Part shown: positions 34,701 to 38,545 of the stretch, one piece after another
Layout of the letters: every line of letters starts with the position of its first letter
How positions within the stretch are numbered: the stretch's first letter is position 1
DNA from: a bacterium
GTDB taxonomy: Bacteria > Planctomycetota > Planctomycetia > Pirellulales > Pirellulaceae
Assembly: GCA_030430075.1 (NCBI GenBank)
Contig: JAUIGN010000009.1
Coordinates: 62,001 to 126,000, forward strand
Length of the DNA stretch: 64,000 nt
Reading direction: 5' to 3'
Notes under the pieces: model-generated
Database searches by the model: none
The model's input: only the letters and a program-made list of their open reading frames with translations
What the model was told of the DNA's origin: nothing
Position numbers and translations under genes: made by a program

Positions 34701-37421
34701 GCCGTCGGCATTGATGGTGATCGTGTTGCTGTCGTCACCCTGAAAGGCATCGACGTTCGTCGCCACGAGCGCCGTGGTGTCACCCACGTTGATCGTGTCG
34801 TCGCCCTGTCCCGTGATGACGTCCAGGAAATCGACTTCACTGCCATTCACGCCCGCCTCGCTGGCGTAGTGGATCGGCGCCGGCGAAAATCCGGCAATCG
34901 CCGTCACGTCGCCGGAGACCTGCGTGAAGGGGCTCGAAATTTCACTAATCGAGCCGACATCACCCGTCAGGTCGCCCGTATCATCAACCTGCAAGGAGCG
35001 CAAAGCAGCATCGTTGAACTCAAAGATGATCGGTCCCTGGATCGGATCGAGATCGCCGTTCCCGTCGAACGCATTGAGCGGCGTATTTCCGACCACAACC
35101 GCATTGCTAACGGGACCGACGCCGAGGTGCACCAGCGTCTCCGTTCCTGCCGCGGTCCCCAGCACGGCCATCTCCGTGGAAAAATCATCCTGGGAATCGA
35201 CGTCCAGTGTTTCCAGCTCGAAATAAAGGATCGGAGCGGGCGCAAAGTTCGTCAACGTGAAGGGATTGATGGTCGACGGTGCAGCCGGGCTATCACCATC
35301 GGCCGCGGAAGCCGCATCGAGGACCAGCGCTTCGTCGCCAATTCCGGGTGTCTCGCCGCCCTCGCCGCCGACGATCGTTACCGAACTGTCAATCAGGTCC
35401 AGGCTGGCTGAGCCGCCACCGAGCAGGAAGAAGTCGTCGCCGCCCTGACCATTCAAGGAAAGGCCGTTCAAGCCGGCCCCGATGGCGTCGACGCTGAGCA
35501 TGTCCGGCGCGTCATCGTCCGCTGGAAGCGCCAGACCGGGGGCCACGTGCCCATAAATCTCCAGGTTCTGCAACCCCGTCGCGGGCACGCTGTTGTTGAC
35601 CGAGACGCCATCCGCATCGCCATTGCCACTAATGCGGACGACCGTCTTGTTGGCGAAGCGGAACGTCTCGAACGTGCCGCCGACATCGGTCACCTGCGTG
35701 GTGTCGACGCCCATCGGCCCTGGACCGCCATTTTCGATATCGATCAGGTCGGCACCCGGGGTCAGGATCACATCGAAGATGGCGGCCGGGACGAACGAAT
35801 CGACCGGTTCGAGCCCCCGGAAGTCGATGATCGCTTCGTTCCCGTTGAGACCACCATTACCGGGAACGTCGTCCGGGTCGAGCACCCAGCGGCCAGCGTC
35901 TTCCGTCGCGCCCACGATGTAGGTCTCACGCTGAATCAAACCACCGCCCGGGTCGCCCTGCACGACCAGGTCGTCGAAGCCGGCGCCGCCGTCGTAGTCG
36001 ACCGGGATGGTCAGCAGCCCGCCACTCATGTCCAACGTCAGCGTGTCGTTTCCGCCGCCCCCGTCGACGTCGATCAACGTGACGCCAGCCAGCGAAGCGA
36101 TCGGAATGTTCAATGTGTTGCTGCCGGCACCGGTCGCGCCGGGAATCGATGTGCCGAGAACATTCGAGGGGTCGAAGATCTCCAGATTCGTGCCGCCGGC
36201 GGTCAACCGAATGCGAAGATCATCATTCGAGGGATCGTCGATGTCGAAGATCTCAAGCGTGGTACCGTTCAGCTCGATGGAAGTCGTCGGAATGTCGTGC
36301 AATCCGATCGCGTCGGTCAACTGCTGGATGTGCATGATCGGCGCGCCGCTATCTTCGGCGTTGAAGCCGCTGAGCGAAAACTCGCGGTTGGCGATGCGAT
36401 CCTGATTGGGAAGATCAATCGCACCGGTACCCATGATCGGCGGGAGGCCGGTCGGCTGCACCGACGCGGCCTTGTTCACATGCGAAAGAGAGACCGTGTG
36501 CCCGATCTCGTGGGAGGTCGTGCCGGCAATCGCATTGCTGGTAAACGTCAGGTTGCCAATGGAGAGTGCATTCGACGGAGTCAGACTGCCCATCCCCTGG
36601 ATCGCCTCGGTAAAGACGGAACCAACCACGTCGCCGATCGCCAAGCCATTGTTGGGGCCGGTTCCACCGCTATTGCGGACCGAGTTGGTGGAAGCCACGC
36701 CAAAAAAGCCGCCGTGCGGCCCGGATACGTACTCGCCAATCTGAATGAAGTAGTACTCAGTGATTCCCGTCGGCGCCGTGCCGATGTCGCCGATGATGAA
36801 ATCGATCGCCAGATCCTGGCCGGCCGGTCCCGCGACGGTCCCCACCAGTTCGTTGAAGTAGTCAACATTGATGATGTCCAGCACGGCGTCCGCGATCGTG
36901 GCCGTATCGCCCGCGGCAAAGCCATACGCGGTCGGATCGAACGTCGAAACCTGGTTGCCGAAGACGTCGCTGGTGTTCCCCTGATGCGACTCGTTGAAGT
37001 CGAGCACGATCGTCAGGGGATCCGATTCGTGGGGCGCACCGTCGCCGGCGACAAGCGGCGGTGTCTTGGTGCTCAATGCCGAATCGGCCGGGACGCTTTC
37101 CGCCGCGGCGATCTCCTCCGGCGTGAACACACCAAAGGGGGCGTCAACGCCCGAGGTGTGGTCGTGCAAGTCGCCCCCGATGTCGTACGCCAACACGATC
37201 CGCGGCTCCAAGGCCTCCAATTGCATCCGAGTTGTTTGGAACGCGCCACCCGATCGGCGAGTCTCACTCTGAGAAATGCTCCGTGACAAGCTGGTCCAAT
37301 GACCGGCCGCTTTCGCGGTGCGCGTGTGGATCGCCTTAAGAAACGCGGCGCGGCGCTCAGCCTTGGTGAGACTGCTGTTACGGTCTTTCTTCAACAAGCC
37401 GGCGATCAAGTTGCGGAACAT
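13785..37421 (-). CDS. Giant LEPR-XLL/dockerin surface protein, zincin-like N-terminus
   Basis: About 7,878 residues, over one third of the window. The frame is open from 37523, but the ATG at 37421 is preferred: AAGGAGG ends 8 nt before it. Visible parts, in order: a basic N-terminal extension with the LEPR export motif (MQLEALEPRIVLA, residues 66-78); a zincin-like domain with HEIGHTVSLSH (304-314) and a possible Met-turn (PPIMGTG, Met330); then about 6,200 residues of acidic Gly/Asp/Thr/Val-rich beta repeats with recurring LNGLxGDDxFxV and VxGGxPxxSDxLxV patterns; a PPC-like domain (about 6583-6735); an Ig-like segment (about 6990-7138); FG-GAP/VCBS-like repeats (about 7346-7673); a dockerin with two DxNxDGxVTPxD-like calcium loops (7694-7750); and an acidic tail. 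No frameshift is seen. Likely role: secreted or surface matrix/adhesion protein, perhaps with protease activity. That function is inferred. Confidence 0.93.
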   Translation of the reverse strand: MFRNLIAGLLKKDRNSSLTKAERRAAFLKAIHTRTAKAAGHWTSLSRSISQSETRRSGGAFQTTRMQLEALEPRIVLAYDIGGDLHDHTSGVDAPFGVFTPEEIAAAESVPADSALSTKTPPLVAGDGAPHESDPLTIVLDFNESHQGNTSDVFGNQVSTFDPTAYGFAAGDTATIADAVLDIINVDYFNELVGTVAGPAGQDLAIDFIIGDIGTAPTGITEYYFIQIGEYVSGPHGGFFGVASTNSVRNSGGTGPNNGLAIGDVVGSVFTEAIQGMGSLTPSNALSIGNLTFTSNAIAGTTSHEIGHTVSLSHVNKAASVQPTGLPPIMGTGAIDLPNQDRIANREFSLSGFNAEDSGAPIMHIQQLTDAIGLHDIPTTSIELNGTTLEIFDIDDPSNDDLRIRLTAGGTNLEIFDPSNVLGTSIPGATGAGSNTLNIPIASLAGVTLIDVDGGGGNDTLTLDMSGGLLTIPVDYDGGAGFDDLVVQGDPGGGLIQRETYIVGATEDAGRWVLDPDDVPGNGGLNGNEAIIDFRGLEPVDSFVPAAIFDVILTPGADLIDIENGGPGPMGVDTTQVTDVGGTFETFRFANKTVVRISGNGDADGVSVNNSVPATGLQNLEIYGHVAPGLALPADDDAPDMLSVDAIGAGLNGLSLNGQGGDDFFLLGGGSASLDLIDSSVTIVGGEGGETPGIGDEALVLDAASAADGDSPAAPSTINPFTLTNFAPAPILYFELETLDVDSQDDFSTEMAVLGTAAGTETLVHLGVGPVSNAVVVGNTPLNAFDGNGDLDPIQGPIIFEFNDAALRSLQVDDTGDLTGDVGSISEISSPFTQVSGDVTAIAGFSPAPIHYASEAGVNGSEVDFLDVITGQGDDTINVGDTTALVATNVDAFQGDDSNTITINADGLTAANTFSGNTGNDAFVLNVTANIGGTSLQINGDAPAGTLPGDQLEINDVGAPVARTITVSYPDGGDDGSLTVSGFAIPIDITTMEQVEYNGDGADDDLVTVDVTDLADTVFVDPTGLNSADLFVGGVPPVNAGVLGGGAGPDLRLDGVDTLQVDGQNPTGPLPADQLFVDVNGGTGTVQLVPTAAGFVGLLSVPGQLDVAFTNFETLIPVLNGGTVDVRVRWDLSPLGNNGVADGTLLVLDPSGDNLVIDANGMASVIQIPVTLVNSLRIDGSGDDDDLFIDDVNGLPSFTGTVPGVGDNNNIPGLSELAFNGAGGDDGVNFNLVNAQDQTYAVGNGLGAGSGVGTSTGEILTEDNVAGTDLQLWFTGLEPITTSGTPGGTLTVLGDTNANTIDILPGPAGFTRIAATNPIFETFDFAANSFSQLAVFGMENGDTIDLQGFDPAEVGLVGVRLDGDTNTNTDGSADVIAVRSTTNLPNTSVISMYGGAGGDAFILDSTPGDGGTTGTVDGIGALVEVASVFGEEASANDSLTIVDTNGVGGKTVRVRSSSIGEPGANGITANDEPTLPDITYGLNDQIETISIFSSNNGAAGETFNVQSTRSGSVYHIATQGGNDAVNVSGDAPNLLTPPAELDAILGQINLDTGAGVDALNVSDYGAGVADTYGLTQVGPNTQTAVDFNGGGLASDILYNSNSLGVNPANNPTLENFRLIGSETGDNTYNINDTTATIMNVIEDGDATTTAPNNGTFNIAGDELSANNVFRGFDGNDQFNLNITTHIGQNAVPGGTIASVEIHGNDPSPDNANRDRVTINDNNNGFAREVNYDYLDTAADLNIAAQSAGAGLFGPNGGGLLPLQIRTMETVIFNSGATNDTVRVTGTSSDDDLTVALLPNNSSAVVFLNGSPYTEAPPDSLVGFFPGVAGGGNGPDLYINGMDGDILLDGAGTDVNGNRAIVQAASEADLTTPDLVDYFGFGVGVLLPGFGGGDAYDTIDVNNTVPNRVITTNNLAGTLLNVDVLPGSFVNTMPVPPRPGLIVNAGDEAVPQANGVADNITAAAHPQFNIQVNGNLPGLAFGLDGLPIGDQLNLISPTSFNIWSDKETPPNVSIFAGNDDFGIFNSSIERTLLAPGNGVINLIGDQNNAAVDQTDRFVVVGRDVDGNPADQGYQEGTLSVNGSSPILLDGVQFLNVFGFDLQGVADLRTPGINPPGAVDNPVDGPGANDIDTLEVTPYADNTPRGWGIHVNFNEGVPNATDPVPDGDPVDLLIYHTSLFGGPVSEDIVVQPSAVDAGQLYANNSATGTPIVVINYLANTDVRVLDDDGFASDTDTLTLNGTNPDTTTASGQDVFAADFTNAGNAAEPLVTVTDEVSGLLLYRLQNMSGFDTINFNGLGGDDTFGVVGRADGSLTVNVDGGDPVASDTIVGDMTTGVDTYQVNPGASSDSGNILQQLDGAGTPTTINFVNAEAIDLGSLGAGTQSHPNTGDGGADQLTFNGTGGDDLMTLAASAGASLGTVDGGRVWVNDQAVVSFDDLGDGSDLSFNGGTGDDDLYATHVSAWEIDDVAFNGGPPTASDSFSLVGTLGADDFDYTASASNVAQIDLTSGGTTSNYILSNVESAAIDALNDTPNPTDTLDVTTASATITPGADPGAGRVDPVDASGNALLSLDYARVETAAVTGTTAVIQGTNENDTITVTAAGLVTVTNSLGFSNSVDVSAFAALVINANGGDDSISIASSGLFANGITVLGGDNGTGSDLVTVADPNVLIDLASNTLTNVVAGTITLSGVEDLVANGADGSAEAFAITGYGAASDIQSIVIDGGDTGNDDGDLLDVTLAAGAQSVTFRPTSISSAELTGGTQPIHIQGFNNAAGGVTINAAASVAELTFIDSAGDDTVTANDTSAVTNVGGNDWVPVDWAGVDALNLDGPGNDAFTVTPGAIPIFVDGGTPVGAVGDTITINVPAGAGAVTVHSGPESDEGAVTFANAGFEVVSFDHIEQLTLNNAGAVTVCGTHDADQITVLGTGAAAANVWVNSSVPLILNGLTSLAIDAKSGDDNIDVDAGALALGAGNFTVDGGSPNADADIVTVVGATPTWAPTSASGGQLTVDTQRVDISNVEGVVYDGESANAVLTVQTPVSATPTITTLTPSLDDDSGSLQVGSLVPFSFEDLGSTGSVVMDDLDAAVNDVFVYNGTDGNDLFTVSNVAVVSLNTRIAVDVAGDVAALTLNGLDGDDTFDVNAGHGIAQITLAGGNPSASDTARLVGDGSTIDVNLGDTTPSTTGGGLGTVNFTSIEHALVGNLGGDIEINGTLGPDTIEVQPVNALSATVQVNGFSPLVVTANTGLLTIDEPNGGNDLLHVSATAGNDAVSVDENAVTVTGMKPINYSNANIEALNVDGVDGDDDFTVTPSANTPPIFIAGGNPVGVAGDTLTVDASGLGVTLHAGPESDAGAVEVTGLAAVSFDEIEGVVIDNAGAAIICGTHGDDQITVLGTAANAATVWVNGNAPIELNGLTSLEIDGKNGDDDIDIDANLLALGDGNFTVSGGSPSADEDVVTLVGADPSWTPTGHDAGQMMVDLQRVDVSNVERVVYDGQAQNETLTVNAPTAAVARFVHTPGNAPDAGRFDITDIGMDMRGLGISYQDLGLQGQIDVVGTVAVNNVLVAVARDSNDTFNVVATTGEVDLHTTLGDHVDLVPTNILELYLDGLHGDDTFNVTGPQPYSNGITLSGGDPSASDIANLTGNGSDVVYNTGTSVQTVSGGGLGTPGAPLTITGIEEVNLDAQAGDIDVNGTAGPDEFHVTPNGANTAEILVDGVNQVLNTDNTGDLTIAEGNAADGDQVTVHGQSGDNTFAVSRAATTGVQVDALKPVLVAANAESLVVNGKSGSDTFNVTGAGGVSLTVDGGDPTGLPAVGLDTLNVTMANGGTTNVDPGATPDAGFVVAPTANEDIAFYGLEMLNVTGTGADTLAVNGTHGNDHITANNDTVWVNDRAPVGFSGFATLSLNGLNGDDTLSVSPATFAPAVTAIFVDGGQPTASDELIVNGTAGNDTIFFTPTDPDAGSVAITGSPTVNFTTTESVIINAGASSDDDVLNINGTAGNDTIVYTPGPTVDSASVRVNSLVPMSFVNLGTGVPSTVNVDGSTGTDAFVYEGTVDADTYSVAGVETIVQNSQVEVNTSNVESYTLQGNGGDDTFNITPVTDVDITVQGDEPGDGSDVLNYTAQVGPQPVTLDLGDSQVRQATYGDVNYSGIETINADASGNTLELEATDGDDRLVVSPAGGNAGVAQNNGASPLVNYSNVSANTLVVDLQSGDDELIVNATVNSDAAITVDVPNELVNTGANGGIVDFSAGAPDALAVDGLAGIDQFTVTPGSIPVFVDGGDPIGMGDVLNLLPAGTPTFSPGPEGDEGGFAIAGAEPVSFDHIEGVTVDLGNVPAQDAVIMGDGADNDITAVGHAANANEVDVQVDNGPIQTYTNALDLTLQGKNGDDDITIDINNPALGVTFNVEGNLPTAGSDELRVTGADGDGADAVSWTPSTGALVVLGNSINVDSVETLIYDGESDGDLLTVNGTAGAETFEHQPGPAVDAGFVGIRVGGGEQLGLHYENVGDASTVTIAGAGGGDSLTALGTGDSDSVAVAFSATDAIDIDLTSAYGTHVDLLTTGVASYDIDTLEGDDDVTVTGLVDASGTFELHGGGPGIGSDTLRVNATPAGGAETITIAPDAAQPDDQDISGLGAVIHSTGFELVRFVGDGADDTLTVDPGNGDNSLLVEAAHPGPWDQVTSDSLPQVDFLGMENFVVDADGQGSDVVTFKTWFLQGAGAANYLMTGNAVDTLVIEGSDGASDAYTVTQPGGVAVTDANGPGVVVTETTGALGHLVINTLGGDDSVTVDNTLGLIVPLVTYDGGTGSDSLTATGSFNVGAATYSPGPDVTEGRLTHDTQTIDFVNLEPVIDLTIASTLTVNGTGAANSINYSQSPVNAAWGRVNVDGFEYIDFANKGTLVLNGHAGDDQIQLNNATTPTGLAAIAVNGGDPTSGSDTVIISGVAGVTDTIDFAPTTDDDAVVTGAGPVPITLATVENAVIDGQGGGDSLTYTSPGGQELISYTPGDSYDSGSITALNFAGPLMPLAFSHFGLPNNTITFADAGGVRADALQLRGTDLDDTFTLTSGGVVDIDGDGFRRTLPINTPGLTDLTLLGLDGDDTFNIPGNHPFPGFGGALAPPLKVEGGNPDSGSDVLNFNGSGAGATTTDFAAQTVTEAGFTPVGYTGIETINLDAGGLATSVIGTAADEDMTVTVFDANSGQVQRGLAVQQNGQVSSELHAPLVNYSNLGGNAIDLDLGGGEDTLIVVEGGFIAPGAAPAAFDSELTVNIPADTVSIVNDPAGAATPAGTVTWVNDADLASVEVFGLEGDDEFDVTPGDATVFIDGGDPIGQTAGDLINIIAGGQAVVFETGPESDEGGFNVGAQESVSFDHIEALGVFSAAKAIILGTNDDDEINVIARTALTNPVQFAGADGTQDFTTSVNASPEILWIDTPLIFIDALSGDDDITVRTPAPPVPGPGSAQWDVDVYVAGGTPSAPATGDRLRVETPYEDNNVTYQPTGPDTGIMSILNAGGLTHSNIYIGPWEVDCSPAPDDTLRSSPGGVEHLHYDGISAEGGFTVPDPMNPPNQDPATAFTDTLTILGNGFSQATANDHFTHTPGGDPDAGRVDVVDATNAQSMLAINYHNIGLGGSVTLDGQSGVDLMRVVGTGQNDVIDVAATTGTVQITLSNAAPRVPVLQTSIETLVLDSLAGDDTTTINEPQPYSAIDVNGGSPDSGSDVLTVIGAAGTAETVSIVQSASNVTNQTISGYAASIDVSGTERIQIAGQSSDPDTLNVLLGEGNNTARVDRSEEVTGMNADQITSDSLPEIAFTGQANFTVTGGAGDDVVTFATWFLAGANGDYRFDGGATDTLVIEGVDGATAAGDDSFTVTNPAMGAFPVDPPVQVTDNNGTGAVVTAVNTSLGRLQLNSLGGDDTVQVNADGSSGSDITAVPITFDGGGGSDLLQVTGSPTTAVDTTTYSPGPATTEGRLLYAPAASSPMTIDFVNLEPVHDNLVAANLVVNGTNAANQINYSQGPGGGIFAGNTGLVSVDGFETYEFENKGTLTLNGLAGSDEINLNNPITPAALTTITVNGGDPTSGSDVLTVNGLLNMDDAISFTPTAGTDNAGNVTGAGPVPVNFATVEALVIDGQRGDGTAPEDVLTTNLPAGVSSTVTLTPGSTPDSGHVQVDSLVPMSFNNLGASGGRLLFTDLGVTADTLIYNGYGFADTFTVPFPGAADTSIALNGQIEVDTTNIEDYQLRGGGGDDLFSITSPSSSIITITAEGGEPGASDQVDFYVNSATAAPRTVAVEYDTATGTPRPDHQTIQQDALGVVTLLGVETANVEAPNPTGAADNLYVAGTRHDDVITYTPLSTNDGNVTVEGEKLEVNFNNFLQGEDLFTITGGSGGIADKVVFVGTNGRDLIAVDTDTSTRTVGLAPLPFTFPAAPLPLWQPVVLDDGAAIGLPAVPATVTGGSIETVTISARDGDDTVHYDPADVVSPGAPDGPGLFVNVDGGQPQASDALVITSLVGGVANPLSAANFVVINQSRIPDAGNVVIFNNAGGTPTRRPGVAYTNVEVVSPNFGLPVLPNPDLTNTNLLVLGPDNYEQNENTLQAAFLGSGETINVENLAIFPNFSEHLGVPADVDYFRVVAEKTGTLDFQVYFNSYAATLLPGGGQLAVDVLDAQGNAIAGATTGTFSGSLTPAAAGTPDVARARIPAVQGQTYYLRVFGANAGANTQNTTVVNGYDITIVNEAPPVPYDIELNDIIEVGTTGAGATTVSIPATTVPVNPVLGAPTVARDYVGKTIEYTTGANAGRQAVITGFAGGVFTVGAGLIANPAVGDAFIVESTDTGRSQFDDVTRDSTPIITFRLDDDILLRDLPGASAAGNPPDGAIPIPLNPLQTAAPGGAPAIANAGYRVPVFIEGNPQQPGTAPQTPIGYARPLAGTPGVYIFDFGVDAIPGAAALVLTNGSHFISAKVEIIDPSIDTVLANDLAFGARSESLEIVVDTVAPTVSFGDPGVPNAAVPIPDGLRSSSDSADPALPATSIDRITNDTTPTFWGQAEADSIVRAYVDITNNGLTPDDVLIGQTVATPLDGTNQHPWGEWEITSTVDMNDPAKLAALGRDGVRNILVTAEDVAGNTSAAIPFVFFLDTAGPTISARPFITGTPGYNLFANKPTPEAPGPSLAPTPAVTSLTIPVSDLPARVAPFIYQAISTVPSPAPFAPPFVGLPLDAIVLTGDANGVIPISAIQYQPTNNGPGIATGNILLFFGGAGVDGIFGTADDLGRSAAPLPGPDGIAGTVDDVIPQLPDDRYTLTIDDSLIDPAGNHLDGENNSVEPNGGGTFPTGDGRPGGDFVARFTVDSVAEIAVVSAGTVWADINGNSIYDPNNLDAVNRDFVYSFGNGSPTAGNPPGGNAFTSDDFVAGDWNGNGYDELAAYGSIGTGISGPWRWLVDTNDNGAPGPAFGSVPASGIVVDPANINGLPVAGNFDAGQNARDEVAVFTGGSTPTWWFDTTGNFNVDTPLVTPTLTGHPVVGDFDGDGFDDLGAYTGTGAGTGGTAVFNFLLTNGTARSWLVGGATAATIIFDSISGVREIPVVHDMDGDGIDDVGLWMPDRAGTSPGEGAEWFFLVSNDFYGIDDAAGNADGVLGRRANGTVATLNHAFSPVPLGNDIYAQFGDEFALPIVGNFDPPAGGGGEGDDTPPVGGDNPLDVNKDGFVTPTDVRVVINDLNANGARTAEPTLPGEKNPDTNRDFFISPSDALRIINFLNADVSAPAQDGGEGEGVASVFQVGLGGPSGTSINYAGWSYQLGTSDEAATDTGKVVSSSKAGQDAEADTLLVPAVQQSGQGGSLADTARNELFASAELDEDLFDSLAHDVSNRQSRSELDDVFGDLG
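14170..14345 (-). other. Dockerin type I domain of the giant protein
   Basis: Two EF-hand-like loops, DVNKDGFVTPTDVRVVIND and DTNRDFFISPSDALRIIN, each with Asp/Asn at the calcium positions and a hydrophobic helix after it. In clostridia such domains bind cohesins; planctomycete dockerin proteins lack a known cellulosome, so the partner is unknown. Confidence 0.85.
18840..24480 (-). repeat. Two large internal blocks (about 1.05-1.15 k residues apart)
   Basis: Marker strings recur 3.1-3.4 kb apart. An 18-bp string (GATGTGATCGAAGCTGAC) is identical at 21309 and 24453. The protein signatures TSDSLPxxxF...TLVIEGxDG and YSPGPxxTEGRL...GAGPVP also occur twice. Spacing differs between markers (3144 to 3438 bp), so indels followed the duplication. 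Confidence 0.6.
27240..28700 (-). repeat. Two internal blocks 1,404 bp (468 residues) apart
   Basis: The signature CGTHxDDQITVLGT, then LNGLTSLxID, then LALGxGNFTVxGGSPxADxD occurs twice. The codons around CCGCAG at 27280 and 28684 are exactly 1,404 bp apart. This is an intermediate repeat level between the about 110-residue units and the about 1.1-k-residue blocks. Confidence 0.6.
36480..36512 (-). other. Zincin motif HExxHxxxxxH of the giant protein
   Basis: HEIGHTVSLSH at residues 304-314 has the metzincin zinc ligands H304, H308 and H314 and the catalytic Glu305. The usual glycine of HExxHxxGxxH is Ser here. A Met-turn-like PPIMGTG follows at Met330. Active or degenerate state is undecided. 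Confidence 0.7.
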
Positions 37422-37533
37422 CTGGGAGGCCTCCTTCAAACGGTAAAAAAGCTGCGCGGAAAAACATCCGTTCGCGCGCTTATGCGGTAGCTGAATGACG
37501 GACACAAGAATGACAGCCAACAAACCGACCCAT

Positions 37534-37557
37534 GCTGGCTAAGCTGGCTAAGCTGGC
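37534..37557. repeat. 9-bp direct repeat GCTGGCTAA (2.7 units)
   Basis: GCTGGCTAA at 37534-37542 and 37543-37551, then a partial GCTGGC, about 110 nt upstream of the giant-gene ATG. No function can be assigned. Confidence 0.8.
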
Positions 37558-37623
37558 ACGTGATGGATGGCCTCAAGCCGAGGTGATCCTTCGCGGTGCC
37601 ACGGACAAGAAAGCGCCTGGCGA

Positions 37624-37954
37624 TTGCTAGCAAGGGCGCGCCAAATCGATGTCGTGAAACACGGTGGAGCGGCGCCAATCGGTCGTTCAATTCAAGCGTC
37701 ATGTAGCGCAATGACTGCTAGCAGGACATATCCCGTCACGGAAAGTTGGCAAAGATCGTAATGGGCTCAAAATCCATAGTCAAGCATCCGGATCATATTT
37801 AAGATCAATTTTTGCAAAGGTTTAGGCGCCCGAAAGTTTGTACAAAAGGTATAAACGCCCGGCAGGCACTGCCCCCCTGGAGGGTCATCTGCAGGGCGGT
37901 CGCCGTGGGCGTCTCCGACCGCCGCCCCCCATTCCGACCCGTGATTGCTAGCAG
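37624..37954. promoter_or_regulatory. Three TGCTAGCA palindromes upstream of the giant gene
   Basis: TTGCTAGCAA (37624-37633) and CTGCTAGCAG (37715-37724) are perfect 10-bp palindromes; TTGCTAGCAG (37945-37954) keeps the 8-bp core. Three copies of an 8-bp palindrome in 330 nt of intergenic DNA are far beyond chance. They lie 200-530 nt before the giant-gene start and look like operator sites. No other copy was noticed by eye, but the search was not exhaustive. Confidence 0.55.
37786..37861 (-). promoter_or_regulatory. AT-rich promoter-like segment with a direct repeat
   Basis: The most AT-rich part of the gap. On the minus strand it reads TATGAT (37797-37792), a good -10 without a clear -35. 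AAAGGTTTAGGCGCCCG (37816-37832) and AAAGGTATAAACGCCCG (37845-37861) are 14/17 identical, 29 bp apart, like paired protein sites. If used, the giant gene has a leader of about 370 nt. Confidence 0.3.
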
Positions 37955-38024
37955 TGTGCCCACCAACCGCAAAGACCGGCACGAGGCGCCCTGCCGGCGT
38001 CCGTCGTCGCGGCTGCGCAGTCCA

Positions 38025-38064
38025 CCAGCGAGGCATGCAGGGCTCCAGCGAGGCGTGCAGGGCA
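38025..38064. repeat. 20-bp tandem duplication
   Basis: CCAGCGAGGCATGCAGGGCT followed at once by a copy with two substitutions, between the giant-gene upstream region and the HU terminator. No coding or structural role seen. Confidence 0.85.
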
Positions 38065-38158
38065 CAAACAACGGTTTACGAATCTCGACGCAACAGCCAC
38101 GGCATTGCCGCGCGAATCACCACAATCGGGGTCGCAGCAGAGCGAGCTACCACGCAAA

Positions 38159-38184
38159 ACAGCCTGCTCGATTGAGCAGGCTGT
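38159..38184 (-). terminator. Intrinsic terminator of the HU-family gene
   Basis: An 11-bp perfect stem (ACAGCCTGCTC / GAGCAGGCTGT) with a GATT loop. On the minus strand the stem is followed by a short T run (TTTTGCG). It lies 37 nt past the HU stop. Confidence 0.8.
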
Positions 38185-38221
38185 TGGCGTACATGTCGAC
38201 TTTGAAGTGAACCGCAGGGTC

Positions 38222-38545
38222 TTAACTGACCATGTCCTTCAAACCCTTCAGCGGGCGAATCTTGATTTGCTGGCTGGCCGGCTTGGCTTTGATGATCGTC
38301 GGTTCTTTGGTGAAGGGATTGATGCCTTCACGTTCCTTCGTTGCAGGTTTGTACTTCGTCACGATCTTGCACAGCCCCGGGATCGTGAACTGCTTTGGAT
38401 CCGTCTTCTTACCTTTCGACAGCTCACTGGAAATGATCCCGGTGAGCGAATCGAACACGGCAGCAACATCTTTCTTGGTCAGACCACTATCCTCAGCGAG
38501 CTTGTTGAAGATTTCAGTCTTTGTCAGCGGTTTACCATTCGCCAT
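38222..38545 (-). CDS. HU-family DNA-binding protein
   Basis: A 107-residue histone-like protein (HU/IHF family). The N-terminal helices (KTEIFNKLAEDSGLTKKDVAAVFDSL) match the dimerisation part. The beta-arm region has a charged NPFTKEPTIIKAKPA segment, in which the conserved Pro of the DNA-intercalating tip sits in INPFTKE. Length is slightly above the 90-95 residues of E. coli HU. An AAGGAGG about 10 nt before the ATG gives a strong start, and an intrinsic terminator follows. It is a single-gene transcript. Role: bends and packages DNA. Which HU paralogue it is cannot be told. Confidence 0.95.
   Translation of the reverse strand: MANGKPLTKTEIFNKLAEDSGLTKKDVAAVFDSLTGIISSELSKGKKTDPKQFTIPGLCKIVTKYKPATKEREGINPFTKEPTIIKAKPASQQIKIRPLKGLKDMVS

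Noticed and set aside
37767..38071. Two ~90-codon minus frames upstream of the giant gene
   Set aside because: They overlap tandem and palindromic repeats and lack RBS or a recognisable domain; more likely regulatory DNA.
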